Shown here one piece after another: positions 30,478 to 38,598 of a stretch of DNA of 57,571 nucleotides. This DNA is from Craurococcus roseus (GTDB taxonomy: Bacteria; Pseudomonadota; Alphaproteobacteria; Acetobacterales; Acetobacteraceae). Both the position numbers and the translations under genes were made by a program. The notes under the pieces are model-generated. The model had not been told where the DNA came from. It did not search any database and saw nothing but the letters and a program-made list of their open reading frames with translations. How positions within the stretch are numbered: position 1 is the stretch's first letter; every line of letters begins with the position of its first letter. The stretch spans positions 1-57,571 of the forward strand of contig NZ_BAAAFZ010000036.1 of the NCBI RefSeq assembly GCF_039523795.1. The letters are read 5' to 3'.

Positions 30478-30882
30478 TCAGACCGGGATGCAGCGCACGA
30501 TGTCGTCATGCCCTTCCGCGAGGGTCGCCATGGTGCCGGGCGGGCATTGCTGCGCTTGCACGCCCAAGGCCGGCGGCAGGCCCCGCGCCCAGCGGCTGGA
30601 GCTCGCCAGTTGCGCGCCGCGGCAGCGCGACGCCTGCCCGCGGGACGAGCGCCCGCAGGTCCCGGCACCGATGGCGGACGAGGCGACGGGGCGAACGGTC
30701 GTGGTCGCCATCACTTGGCGCAACAGGGGCGAGGCCTGCTGCGGCGGCTGCTTGGCCTTGGCGCCCCTGGAAACCTTCGCGTCGGAACTCCTGCCGCTGG
30801 TGGGTCCGTCGCTGCCGCGTGCCGCAGCAGGACCCACCAAGAGGGACAGGCCCAGGAAAGCGAGCGCCAAGTTACGCAGCAT
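30478..30882 (-). CDS. Small secreted protein with four cysteines
   Basis: Not recognised. The 134-residue protein has a signal peptide (MLRNLALAFLGLSLLVGPAA, cleavage after AAA). The Ser/Arg-rich mature region carries cysteines in AGTCGRSSRG, SRCRGAQLA, QQCPPGTMATL and the end DIVRCIPV. Four cysteines suggest two disulfides in the periplasm. The C-terminal CPPG...CIPV resembles small periplasmic proteins of unknown function. It lies between zapE and mdh on the same strand. Confidence 0.65.
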   Translation of the reverse strand: MLRNLALAFLGLSLLVGPAAARGSDGPTSGRSSDAKVSRGAKAKQPPQQASPLLRQVMATTTVRPVASSAIGAGTCGRSSRGQASRCRGAQLASSSRWARGLPPALGVQAQQCPPGTMATLAEGHDDIVRCIPV

Positions 30883-30932
30883 TCAGAATGCCTCCATACG
30901 CGTTCTCTTTTCCGTGAAGCATGTTTCAGGAA

Positions 30933-32135
30933 TCAGGTCAAATGCGGGAGCGACAGGTATTCCTGGCTCTGCATCTCGACGAGCCGGCTGGCCGTCCGTT
31001 CGAAGATGGCGGCGTTCTCGCCCTGCTCGTGGATGCAGTCGGGCGGGGCCTCCGCCGAGGCGACCAGCTTGCAGCGGTGCTCGTACAGCGCGTCCACCAA
31101 GGTGATGAAGCGCCGCGCCCGGTCGGCGTTCTCCGGCCCGAGGCGCGGCACGCCGTCCAGCACCAGGGTGTGCATGTGCGTCGCCAACGCCAGGTAGTCC
31201 GCCGCGCCGAGGTTGCGGCCGCACAGCGCCTCGAAGTCCGCCCGCGCCACGCCGCGCGCCACCTCCGGCAATTCCAGCCAACGGCCCAGCACCGCCAAGC
31301 GGCAAGGCTTGCCGTGCGCCTCGCCGGTCAGTTCCTTGAACGCCGCGTCCAAGGCCCGCTCCGCCCGGCCGCCGAGCGGCGTGTGCCAGGTGGGCAGGCC
31401 GAGGATGCGGTCCCGGCGGTAATCGCGCGCCGCGTCCAGCACCAGCACGTCCAGCCGCTCCTTGATCAGCGCGATGAAGGGCATGAAGGCATCGCGGCCG
31501 GGGCGCCCCTTGAACAGGTCGTCCGGCAAGGTGTTGCTGGTCGCCACCACCACCACGCCGCGGGCGAACAGCGCCTCGAACAGCCGCCCGAGGATCATGG
31601 CGTCGGTGATGTCGTGGACCTGGAATTCGTCGAAGCAGAGCAAGGCGGCTTCGGCGGCGATCCCGTCCGCCAGCGGCGGGATCGGGTCCGCCTCATCCGG
31701 ATGGGCCTTCTTCCACGCGTGGACGCGCCGGTGGCAATCTTGCATGAATTGGTGGAAGTGGATGCGCCGCTTCCGGGGCACGTCGGCGCAGGCGAAGAAC
31801 AGGTCCATCAGCATGGACTTCCCGCGCCCCACCCCGCCCACGAGGTAGAGCCCGTTCGGCGTCGCTTCCGGCGCCCCTTCGGCCGACCTCCGGCGGAAGA
31901 AGCGAGACAGGAAACCGCCGCCCGACCCGCCGCCTTCCGGCCCCTCCGGGCGCGGGTCGTACCCGCGCAGCCGACGCCACAGGTCCTGCAAAGTCTCCGC
32001 CGCGAGCGCCTGCGCCGGGTCGGGCACCAAGGCGCCGGAAGCGACCCGCGCGCGGTAAGCCGGGAGGGGCCCCGGCGGTCGGGCCGCCGCGGCGGACGAC
32101 GTGGCCGATGGAGGGGGCGGCGCCTGGGTGTCCAT
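30933..32135 (-). CDS. zapE: Cell division ATPase ZapE (AFG1-like)
   Basis: AFG1/LACE1-type ATPase; in proteobacteria ZapE modulates FtsZ under stress or low oxygen. The 400-residue protein has a disordered Pro/Ala leader and QALAAETLQDLWRRLRGYD. Walker A is GGVGRGKSMLMDLFF, then RIHFHQFMQDCHRRVHAW, Walker B LLCFDEFQVHDITDAMILGR and the sensor region VVVVATSNTLPDDLFKG. The C-terminal half is typical. A GS-rich insert near residue 70 (EGGGSGGGFLSRFFRRR) is longer than usual. Confidence 0.94.
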   Translation of the reverse strand: MDTQAPPPPSATSSAAAARPPGPLPAYRARVASGALVPDPAQALAAETLQDLWRRLRGYDPRPEGPEGGGSGGGFLSRFFRRRSAEGAPEATPNGLYLVGGVGRGKSMLMDLFFACADVPRKRRIHFHQFMQDCHRRVHAWKKAHPDEADPIPPLADGIAAEAALLCFDEFQVHDITDAMILGRLFEALFARGVVVVATSNTLPDDLFKGRPGRDAFMPFIALIKERLDVLVLDAARDYRRDRILGLPTWHTPLGGRAERALDAAFKELTGEAHGKPCRLAVLGRWLELPEVARGVARADFEALCGRNLGAADYLALATHMHTLVLDGVPRLGPENADRARRFITLVDALYEHRCKLVASAEAPPDCIHEQGENAAIFERTASRLVEMQSQEYLSLPHLT

Positions 32136-32188
32136 GGCGGCGCGGGATAAGGCATTTCCCGCGCGGGCGGAACGCCGGGCGGCTCGCC

Positions 32189-32599
32189 TCAGGCGATCAA
32201 GTAATAGCCGCCATACCCGAAGTCGTCATAGCCGCCGAAGAAGGGCGAAGCGACGTAGTCGTACTCCGTGCCGAGCCCGCCGTAGGAGGTCGGGATGCCC
32301 TGCGACCCGTAAAGCGTCGGGAGGACCAAGCCGTTGAAGCCGTCGTAGTAGGAGTACGCGGCCGTCGCGCCCTCGCTGTAGTACCCGATGCCGTAATGGG
32401 CGCTGAGGTCGAAGGGATAATCCACGATGTTGGTCACGGTGTATTGGCCGAACCCGAAGCCGTAGGGAGACGCGAAAACGGTCCCAACGGGCACCCCGAC
32501 CAGGGCGGCGGTGTCCGTGACAGTGTACCCGGAATACGCGTCCCCCGTCGTGCTGGAGAATGTCCAGTAGAAGATGGAATCCCTGAACACGTCGCTCAC
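32189..32599 (-). CDS. Gly/Tyr-rich small protein, no signal peptide
   Basis: Not recognised. About 136 residues from a GTG start with AGGAGG ten bases upstream; a TTG start at 32620 is less likely. The sequence is rich in Tyr, Gly, Phe and Ser and poor in Arg and Lys: FYWTFSSTTGDAYSGYTVTD, SPYGFGFGQYTVTNIVDYPF, HYGIGYYSEGATAAYSYYDG and the end DDFGYGGYYLIA. It looks like an extracellular beta-structured protein, but it has no Sec signal. Its composition differs sharply from all neighbours. Confidence 0.7.
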   Translation of the reverse strand: MSDVFRDSIFYWTFSSTTGDAYSGYTVTDTAALVGVPVGTVFASPYGFGFGQYTVTNIVDYPFDLSAHYGIGYYSEGATAAYSYYDGFNGLVLPTLYGSQGIPTSYGGLGTEYDYVASPFFGGYDDFGYGGYYLIA

Positions 32600-32670
32600 G
32601 CCGCGCACCCCTCCTGGCAACGCCGCGCGACGGTCGGGCCACCCTGGCCGCCGGGGGCGCGGCGGCCCCG

Positions 32671-32695
32671 AACCGCTCCGAAACGGTTACGGAGC
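32671..32695 (-). terminator. Alternative hairpins after the cytochrome c gene
   Basis: Two overlapping stems share bases and cannot form together: AACCG / CGGTT and GCTCCG / CGGAGC. They lie 31-55 bases after the cytochrome c stop and about 75 bases before the start of the next minus-strand gene. No T-run is present, so terminator function is uncertain. Confidence 0.3.
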
Positions 32696-32725
32696 CATCG
32701 GGTTGCGCGCCACCCGGCCGCTTCG

Positions 32726-33319
32726 TCACCGTTGCGCCAAATGGTGCGCCAGGGCGGCGATCTGCGCGTCCGTCACCCCGTACATCACCGCGTTCATGTT
32801 GGTGTCGGAACCGCGCCGCGTCCCATCGCGGTACTGGGTCAGCGCGTGGACCAGGTAGTCCTCCCGCTGCCCGGCCACGCGCGGGATCTGCGCCCGCCCC
32901 GCGTAGGTCGGCAGGTGGCACACGCCGCAGTTCAGCTTCGCCGCCAGCGCCTCCCCTTCCCGCGCCTTCGCCGCGTCGGCCTGGCCCTTGTCGGGCGGCG
33001 GGCCGGGCGGCAGGGCGGCGTAGTGCGCGGCCAAGTCCTCTATCTGCGTGTCGTCCAGGCCCTGCGACAGGTCGTTCATGGGCGGCGCCTCGCGCAGCCG
33101 CTCGCGGAACAGGATCATCTGGAGCGTGATGAACTCCGCCGGCTGCCCGGCGAGCGAGGGCATGGGCGCCTGCGCCGCGACGCCCTGCGCGCCGTGGCAG
33201 GAGCCGCAGCCGCGCTCCTCCGCCAACACCGCGCCCTTGGCCGCGTCCTGCGCCGCGGCGGGGGAGACGGCAGCGGCGGCCGCGAGGGCCGCCGCCAACA
33301 AGGAACCCCGGAACGTCAC
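32726..33319 (-). CDS. Periplasmic diheme cytochrome c (c4-like)
   Basis: A 197-residue exported cytochrome. The signal peptide is MTFRGSLLAAALAAAAAVSP with cleavage after AAAQ. Two class I heme domains follow, with CxxCH sites in RGCGSCHGAQG and LNCGVCHLPTYAG. Axial methionine candidates are in APMPSLAGQP, PMNDLSQGL and MNAVMYGVTD. The doubled domain and length resemble cytochrome c4 and other electron carriers to terminal oxidases. Its GTG start overlaps the stop of the sugar-dehydrogenase-like gene, so the two are translated as a pair. Confidence 0.92.
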   Translation of the reverse strand: MTFRGSLLAAALAAAAAVSPAAAQDAAKGAVLAEERGCGSCHGAQGVAAQAPMPSLAGQPAEFITLQMILFRERLREAPPMNDLSQGLDDTQIEDLAAHYAALPPGPPPDKGQADAAKAREGEALAAKLNCGVCHLPTYAGRAQIPRVAGQREDYLVHALTQYRDGTRRGSDTNMNAVMYGVTDAQIAALAHHLAQR

Positions 33320-34527
33320 TGCCGCGAAATGCGGTAGATCGCGCCGTTCTGCTCGTCGCTCACCAGCAAGGAGCCGTCGCGCCGCTGCATCACGTCCACC
33401 GGGCGGCCGTTGAAGCCGTTGTTGGAGTCGTCGCGGAAGCCGGTCAGGAAGGGCTCGATGCCTGCGACGTTGCCGTCCGCGCCGATCTTGGCGACGACCA
33501 CGTCGTAGCCCGACAGCTTCTCGCGGTTCCAGGACCCGCGCCGGGCGATGAAGAGCTGGTTGCGGTACTGCTCGGGGAACATCGTCCCGGTGTAGAACCG
33601 CGCGCCGAGCGCCGCCACGTGCGGGCCGAGTTCAGCCGCGGGCTGCACGAACTCGCTGCACTCGCGCTGCGGCACCGCCGGGTCGTTCCACGAGCCCACG
33701 CAGAACGGGAAGCCGTGGTCCTCGCCGGGGCGGCGGATGCGGTGCAGCGTGTCGTTCGGCGTCTCGTTGCCCGCCCAGTCGCGCCCGTTGTTGGTGGCCC
33801 AGAGCTCGCGCGTCCGCGGGTGCCAGTCGAAGCCCACCGAGTTGCGGATGCCTTTCGCCTCGATCCTGCGGTCGGAGCCGTCCGGCCGGAAGGAGACGAT
33901 GGTGGCGAAGCGGTCGCGGTCGAACTCGCACACGTTGCAGGGCACGCCGACGTTCATGGTCAGCCGCCCGTCCGGCGAGAAGGCCGCGAACTTCCAGCCG
34001 TGGTGCTCCTCCGTCGGCAGGTTGAAGGCCGCGGTGAGGTCGGTCGGCTGGCCCGGGTTGTCGAGCTTGCCCTCGATGCCGTCGTAGCGGAACACCTGGT
34101 TGATGGCGATCACGTACAGGTTGCCGTCCCGCACCGCGATGCCGTTCGGCTGCTTGAGCTGCTGCGCCAGCGTTCGCACCCGGCGCTGCCCGCCCTCCTC
34201 CGAGATGGCGTAGACGCGCCCGATGGTGCGGCTGCCGACGAACACGGTGCCGTTCGGCCCTTCCGCCATCATGCGCGCGCCCGGCGCCCCGTGCGCCCAG
34301 AGCTCCACCTTGAAGCCCTCCGGCACCTTGAGCGAGGCCACGGGGATGCGGTCGGGCGCCGTGACCGTCATGCGCGGCGCGTGCGGCGCCAGCGGCGAAG
34401 CGGCCATGCTGTCGGGCCGGCCTTGTTGCCAGGCGGGGGCCGGCGGCGCCTGTTGCGCGGCGGCGAGCGCCGGCGGCAAGGCGAGCGCCGCGGCGAGGCC
34501 GATGGTGGCCGAAAGCCGGAACGTCAT
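33316..34527 (-). CDS. PQQ-dependent sugar dehydrogenase-like protein (sorbosone dehydrogenase family)
   Basis: A 403-residue exported six-bladed beta-propeller of the soluble glucose/sorbosone dehydrogenase family. It has a signal peptide (MTFRLSATIGLAAALALPPA). Blade motifs include LKVPEGFKVELWAHG, GRVYAISEEGG, KQPNGIAVRDGNLYVIAINQ, GIRNSVGFDWHPRTRELW, TNNGRDWAGNETPND and RRGSWNREKLSGYDVVV. The conserved W-HP and GSWNR-type residues fit PQQ-dependent members. Substrate is unknown. The overlapping cytochrome c gene is a plausible electron acceptor, giving a periplasmic oxidation module. Confidence 0.88.
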   Translation of the reverse strand: MTFRLSATIGLAAALALPPALAAAQQAPPAPAWQQGRPDSMAASPLAPHAPRMTVTAPDRIPVASLKVPEGFKVELWAHGAPGARMMAEGPNGTVFVGSRTIGRVYAISEEGGQRRVRTLAQQLKQPNGIAVRDGNLYVIAINQVFRYDGIEGKLDNPGQPTDLTAAFNLPTEEHHGWKFAAFSPDGRLTMNVGVPCNVCEFDRDRFATIVSFRPDGSDRRIEAKGIRNSVGFDWHPRTRELWATNNGRDWAGNETPNDTLHRIRRPGEDHGFPFCVGSWNDPAVPQRECSEFVQPAAELGPHVAALGARFYTGTMFPEQYRNQLFIARRGSWNREKLSGYDVVVAKIGADGNVAGIEPFLTGFRDDSNNGFNGRPVDVMQRRDGSLLVSDEQNGAIYRISRQ

Positions 34528-34773
34528 ATGGTCGGACCCTCCCTCTCGGGCCGGTCGTTCCGGCCCTTTCCCGTGAAGGTATGGGCACGCCGCGGGCCGC
34601 GGCAAGCAGGCGCCGGGAAAGGACCGCGCCCCTGCCCGGACACGCGCGACCTGTGACCCGGCGCACAGCATCCCGCGCGCGGGCCGGACAGCTTGCTTGC
34701 GCCCGCACAACGACGGCCGCACAACCGGTCCGCCGGCGCGAACGCGCGGCCACGAAACAACACGGAGGACACC

Positions 34774-35592
34774 ATGAGCGCCACCACCCTCGCCGAACCC
34801 GACTACGCCGCCATCAAGCAGCGCCAGCAGGCGACCTGGGCCGCCGGCGACTACGCCGTGGTCGGCACCACCTTGCAGATCGTCGGCGAGCGCCTGTGCG
34901 AAGCGGTGGACCTCCGCGCCGGCGAGCGCGTCCTCGACGTCGCCGCGGGCAACGGCAACGCCACCCTCGCGGCCGCCCGGCGCTTCGCCGACGTCACCTC
35001 GACGGACTACGTCCCCGCCTTGCTCGACCGCGGCAAGGAACGCGCCGCCGCCGACCGCCTTTCCGCCTCCTTCCAGCAGGCCGACGCCGAAGCACTCCCC
35101 TTCGCCGACGGGAGCTTCGACGTCGCGCTCTCGACCTTCGGCGTCATGTTCACGCCGAACCAGGAGAAGGCCGCCGCCGAGATGGCCCGCGTCGTCCGCA
35201 AAGGCGGGCGCATCGGCCTCGCCAACTGGACGCCGGAGGGCTTCGTCGGCCAGCTCTTCAAAACGATCGGCAAGCACGTGCCGCCCCCGGCGGGCGTCCG
35301 GTCCCCCGCGCTCTGGGGCACCGAAGCGCGGCTGGCCGAGCTGTTCCCCGGCCATGCGGTGAAGGCGGCGCCCCAGGTCTTCAACTTCCGCTACAAGTCG
35401 CCGGCGCACTGGCTGGAGGTGTTCAAGACCTACTACGGCCCCACCAACCGCGCCTTCGCCGCCCTCGACGCCGAGAAAGGCGCCGCCCTGGAAGCGGACA
35501 TCATGGCGCTCCTCGCGCGGATGAACCGCGGGGGCGAGGAGGCGCTGATCGTGCCGAGCGAGTACCTCGAAGTGGTGGTCACGAAGGCCTAG
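34774..35592 (+). CDS. Class I SAM-dependent methyltransferase
   Basis: A 272-residue UbiE/Methyltransf_11-type enzyme. The SAM motif I is VLDVAAGNGNATLAAARR, motif II STDYVPALLDRGKE, then FQQADAEALPFADGSFDVAL and FGVMFTPNQEKAAAEMARVV. LANWTPEGFVGQLFKTIGKH follows. Substrate is not evident; similar proteins are annotated as methyltransferases acting on small molecules. GGAGG precedes the ATG. It stands alone, divergent from the sugar-dehydrogenase-like gene. Confidence 0.9.
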   Translation: MSATTLAEPDYAAIKQRQQATWAAGDYAVVGTTLQIVGERLCEAVDLRAGERVLDVAAGNGNATLAAARRFADVTSTDYVPALLDRGKERAAADRLSASFQQADAEALPFADGSFDVALSTFGVMFTPNQEKAAAEMARVVRKGGRIGLANWTPEGFVGQLFKTIGKHVPPPAGVRSPALWGTEARLAELFPGHAVKAAPQVFNFRYKSPAHWLEVFKTYYGPTNRAFAALDAEKGAALEADIMALLARMNRGGEEALIVPSEYLEVVVTKA

Positions 35593-35852
35593 GCGCGCCG
35601 CCAAGCACGGCGGGCGGGCCCGACGCACGGGTCCGTCCGCTCGCGCGCCGCCAACGGAATGGACCGGCGACGCCCCGCTCCCTCTCGCCTAGCTTCCGCA
35701 TGCTCAGTGGGTCGGGCGAGTCGGCGCCGCGACGCAGCCTCGCGGACGCGGCATCGGGGTGTGATCGTGGCGGCTCATCGTCCCTCTGCGGTGCAACACA
35801 TCCGAGCGCAGCTACAAACGTTTTGTCTCAAATAAAGAAATTCAGATCACGG

Positions 35853-35881
35853 TTGACCCACAATTAACTTCGACGTAATCC
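35853..35881 (+). promoter_or_regulatory. Sigma70-like promoter candidate
   Basis: TTGACC, 17 bases, TAATCC. The first hexamer is one base from the -35 consensus and the second keeps TA at the start. It points right, toward the GH16-like gene 590 bases away, so it would drive a long leader or a separate RNA. Confidence 0.45.
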
Positions 35882-35921
35882 AGCTCTCGCTCGCGGGGAA
35901 ATGACAACGCCGAGCAGCCTG

Positions 35922-35930
35922 TTATCCACA
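35922..35930 (+). promoter_or_regulatory. Perfect DnaA-box sequence TTATCCACA
   Basis: Exact match to the DnaA consensus TTATNCACA within the AT-rich segment. A degenerate copy, TTATCCGAG, follows at 35944-35952. Only one perfect box was noticed here, which is too few for a replication origin. Confidence 0.4.
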
Positions 35931-36315
35931 GTAAAGGGAACCGTTATCCGAGCGACACTGCGCGTTTAACTCGCTTCGGAACCTCTCGATGCAATCCGAC
36001 CAAGCACGGTTGGATCGAAAGTACCATCGAACGAGTCCAGCGACGCTGTCGCACCACCCCCAGCCGCCGGAGCAATCGGCGTCCGACCGACCCTAGCGAC
36101 GCGGCTCGCTTCGCTGGCGTCAACCCTGGTGGTCCCGAGTACCAGTCGCCGCCGACAGCCGGTGGCGTCCCAACCGCTAGGCAACGTCGCCACCCCACCG
36201 GTGACGCCGCGATACCGAACCGCCAGCCCTGCGTCCGGCAGGGCCCCAGGTCGGATCGAAGAACGGAACACCCGTCCGCCCGCCGGCGCGAACCCGCGTC
36301 CGGCGCCCGGACGAA

Positions 36316-36343
36316 CGGCCGCGCGGGTCCACCCGCGGGGCCG
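36316..36343. repeat. Imperfect 13-base-pair palindrome
   Basis: CGGCC-G-CGCGGGT, two bases CC, then ACCCGCG-G-GGCCG: arms pair at 12 of 13 positions, with a single G-G mismatch. It could be a terminator for a transcript starting near 35890 or a protein-binding site about 130 bases before the GH16-like gene. Confidence 0.45.
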
Positions 36344-36474
36344 AACGGGTGAACCACGCCCCGCGTCTGGAACCATTCCAGGCCGCCTCGTCGCACGCGC
36401 CGTTTCACCGCGCCCATCGTAACGGGGGCGCTCCGCGCGGACATTTTCGAACTTACTCAACTTGGAGTTGCGTA

Positions 36475-37209
36475 ATGCCCAACAATGCCCTCAGCGAAAG
36501 CTTCGACAACGGCACCGGCGCGCTCGGCAGCGCGTGGAACGTCGACACCTCGACCAAGGGCGAGGTGAAGCTCAGCGGCGGCGGCGCGGCCCTGATGGAG
36601 TTCGCGTCCGGCAAGGAAGCCGGCCACGGCTACGGCACCTACACCGTCACCGCGAAGCTGGACGGCAACCAGCCCGGCCCCGCGATCCTCCTCTGGCCCG
36701 GCGACGACAAGTGGCCCGGGCAGGAGATCGACCTCGCGGAGATCACGCCTGACGGCTCGGGCCGGCACTACGGCACCGTCCACTGGAACAACGGCGGCTC
36801 GGACGCCTACACCGCGCGCGTCTACGACGGCGTCTCTGGCCGCTCGTTCCACGACTACCAACTGACCTGGGAACCGGGCCGGATCACCTTCCGGGTAGAC
36901 GGCGCCGAGAAGGGCGTCGTCACCGACCACGTGCCGGCCGACTTCGACCACGGCGGCATGAACAACACCATCGGGTTCCTGAACAACAACCCGAACACCT
37001 CGCTGACGGTGTCGCACGTGGACTTCAAGCCGTTGGGCGGCGGCGCCTCCGCCTGGGCGCCCCCCGCCGGACAAGCGGCCCTCCAAGCCGCCCCGGCCGA
37101 GACCGGCACGCCGGTGGTCCCCGCGGAGGCGAGCGGGCCGGTCGATTGGGCCGCCCTGGCCGCCGAGGTGATGGCGAACTACGAAGCCACGGGGAGCTGG
37201 TTCATCTGA
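36475..37209 (+). CDS. Glycoside hydrolase family 16-like protein
   Basis: A 244-residue concanavalin-like glucanase domain. The catalytic ExDxxE signature is at residues 84-89 (Glu84, Asp86, Glu89 in GQEIDLAEITP). Other GH16 features are ILLWPGDDKWPG, YGTVHWNNGG, RSFHDYQLTWEPGRITFRVD and MNNTIGFLNNNPN. Enzymes of this family cut beta-1,3/1,4-glucans, agar, carrageenan or exopolysaccharides. There is no N-terminal signal peptide. After a Pro/Ala linker the protein ends VMANYEATGSWFI, a hydrophobic tail that could serve type I secretion. A GGAG site precedes the ATG. Confidence 0.85.
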   Translation: MPNNALSESFDNGTGALGSAWNVDTSTKGEVKLSGGGAALMEFASGKEAGHGYGTYTVTAKLDGNQPGPAILLWPGDDKWPGQEIDLAEITPDGSGRHYGTVHWNNGGSDAYTARVYDGVSGRSFHDYQLTWEPGRITFRVDGAEKGVVTDHVPADFDHGGMNNTIGFLNNNPNTSLTVSHVDFKPLGGGASAWAPPAGQAALQAAPAETGTPVVPAEASGPVDWAALAAEVMANYEATGSWFI

Positions 37210-37216
37210 GGCGCAG

Positions 37217-37249
37217 GCGGCGGGGCGGGCACGCCGCCCGCCCCGCCGC
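37217..37249. terminator. Strong GC hairpin between convergent genes
   Basis: Perfect 14-base-pair stem (GCGGCGGGGCGGGC / GCCCGCCCCGCCGC) with loop ACGCC. It fills the gap between the GH16-like gene and der, which converge. No T-run on either strand; likely a bidirectional transcript end. Confidence 0.6.
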
Positions 37250-38598
37250 TACCCGGCCTTCTCCTCGGCGTAGGGATTCGTGGTCCCCCGCGTCTGCAAC
37301 CGGACCGGCACGCCCGGCATCCCGAACGCCTCGCGGAAGCCGTTCACCAGGTAGCGCCGGTAGTCCTCCGGCAGCTCCTCCGCCCGCGTGCCGAACACCA
37401 CCACCGTCGGCGGACGGGCCTTGGGCATGGTGGCGTAGCGCAGCTTGATCCGCCGCCGGTCCACCAGCGGCGGCGGGTGCCGTGCCAGCATGTCCTCGAA
37501 CCAGCGGTTCAGCTCGCCGGTCGGCACGCGCTTGTTCCACAGCGCGTAGACCTCGCGCACCGCCGGCATCAGCCTCTCGACGCCCTTCCCCGTCGCGGCC
37601 GAGAGCGGCACCACGGCGACGCCCTTCAACTGCGCCAAGCTCGTCATGAGCGTGTCGGACAGGCGGTTGCGCGCCGCCGTCCGGTCCTCCACCGCGTCCC
37701 ACTTATTGAGGGCGATCACCACCGCGCGCCCTTCGCGCTCCGCCAGCCGCGCCAGGCGCAATTCCTGCTCGTCCATGCCGAGCAGCGCGTCCACCACCAG
37801 CACCGCCACCTCGCACTCCTTCAGCGCGGCGAGGGAGGCGGCGGCCGACATCTTCTCCAAATCCTCCGTGACGCGCGCGCGCTTCCGCAGCCCTGCCGTG
37901 TCCACCAGCCGCACGCGCCCGCCCGTCTCGTCGCGCCACTCCACCGCCACGGCGTCGCGCGTCAGCCCCGGCTCCGGCCCGGTGATCATCCGCTCCTCGC
38001 CCAAGAGCGCGTTGAGCAACGTGGACTTGCCCGCGTTGGGCCGCCCGATGATGGCGAGGCGGAGCGGCCGGTCGGGATCGGCCTCGTCCTCCCCTTCGGC
38101 CTCCTCCGGCAGCAGCTCGCGCACCGCGTCGTGCAGCTCGCCGATGCCGTCCCCGTGCTCGGCCGAGACGGCGACCGGGTCGCCCAAGCCGAGCTCGTAG
38201 GCCTCCATCGCCCAATACCCGCCCTGGCGCCCTTCCGTCTTGTTGGCCACCAGGATGACAGGCACGCTTTGCCGCCGGAGCCACGCCGCGAAGGCGAGGT
38301 CGGACGGCGTCATGCCGCCGCGCGCGTCCACCACGAACACCGCCACGTCCGCCCGCCGCAGCGCCTCCTCGGACGAGGCGCGCATCCGCCCCTGGATCGT
38401 CTCCGGCGCCGCCTCCTCCAGCCCCGCCGTGTCCACTAGCAACACGTCGCGCCCGCCGATCCGCGCCGGCGCCTCCTTGCGGTCGCGCGTGACGCCCGGG
38501 GTGTTGTCCACGATTGCGATGCGCCGCCCGGCGAGGCGGTTGAACAGGGTGGACTTGCCCACGTTGGGGCGGCCCAGGATGACGACGGTGGGGGGCAT
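37249..38598 (-). CDS. der: Ribosome biogenesis GTPase Der (EngA)
   Basis: Double-GTPase needed for 50S ribosome assembly. The 449-residue protein has two G domains. The first has ILGRPNVGKSTLFNRLAGRR, DTAGLEE and NKTEG. The second has IIGRPNAGKSTLLNALLGEE, VDTAGLRKRARV and ALNKWDAVEDR. A KH-like C-terminal domain follows (PPPLVDRRRIKLRYATMPKA). Length suits alphaproteobacterial Der. A nested inverted repeat lies 70-95 bases upstream. Confidence 0.98.
   Translation of the reverse strand: MPPTVVILGRPNVGKSTLFNRLAGRRIAIVDNTPGVTRDRKEAPARIGGRDVLLVDTAGLEEAAPETIQGRMRASSEEALRRADVAVFVVDARGGMTPSDLAFAAWLRRQSVPVILVANKTEGRQGGYWAMEAYELGLGDPVAVSAEHGDGIGELHDAVRELLPEEAEGEDEADPDRPLRLAIIGRPNAGKSTLLNALLGEERMITGPEPGLTRDAVAVEWRDETGGRVRLVDTAGLRKRARVTEDLEKMSAAASLAALKECEVAVLVVDALLGMDEQELRLARLAEREGRAVVIALNKWDAVEDRTAARNRLSDTLMTSLAQLKGVAVVPLSAATGKGVERLMPAVREVYALWNKRVPTGELNRWFEDMLARHPPPLVDRRRIKLRYATMPKARPPTVVVFGTRAEELPEDYRRYLVNGFREAFGMPGVPVRLQTRGTTNPYAEEKAG

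Larger units (their letters stand above)
35593..36474. other. 880-base non-coding island
   Basis: No convincing gene is seen. The segment 35805-35945 is markedly AT-richer than the rest of the window and contains a sigma70-like promoter and a perfect DnaA-box sequence. Open frames on both strands (for example minus 35944-36444) encode only Arg/Gly/Pro-rich peptides with no recognisable family. A long imperfect palindrome lies at 36316-36343. Confidence 0.7.

Noticed and set aside
35805..35960. Replication origin
   Set aside because: Only one perfect DnaA box and one poor copy were seen, and none of the usual origin neighbours (dnaA, hemE, parAB, gidA) is present.
35944..36444. Open frame of 166 codons on the minus strand in the non-coding island
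   Set aside because: It is Arg/Gly/Pro-rich with no family pattern, no convincing ribosome site, and competes with an open plus frame of similar quality.
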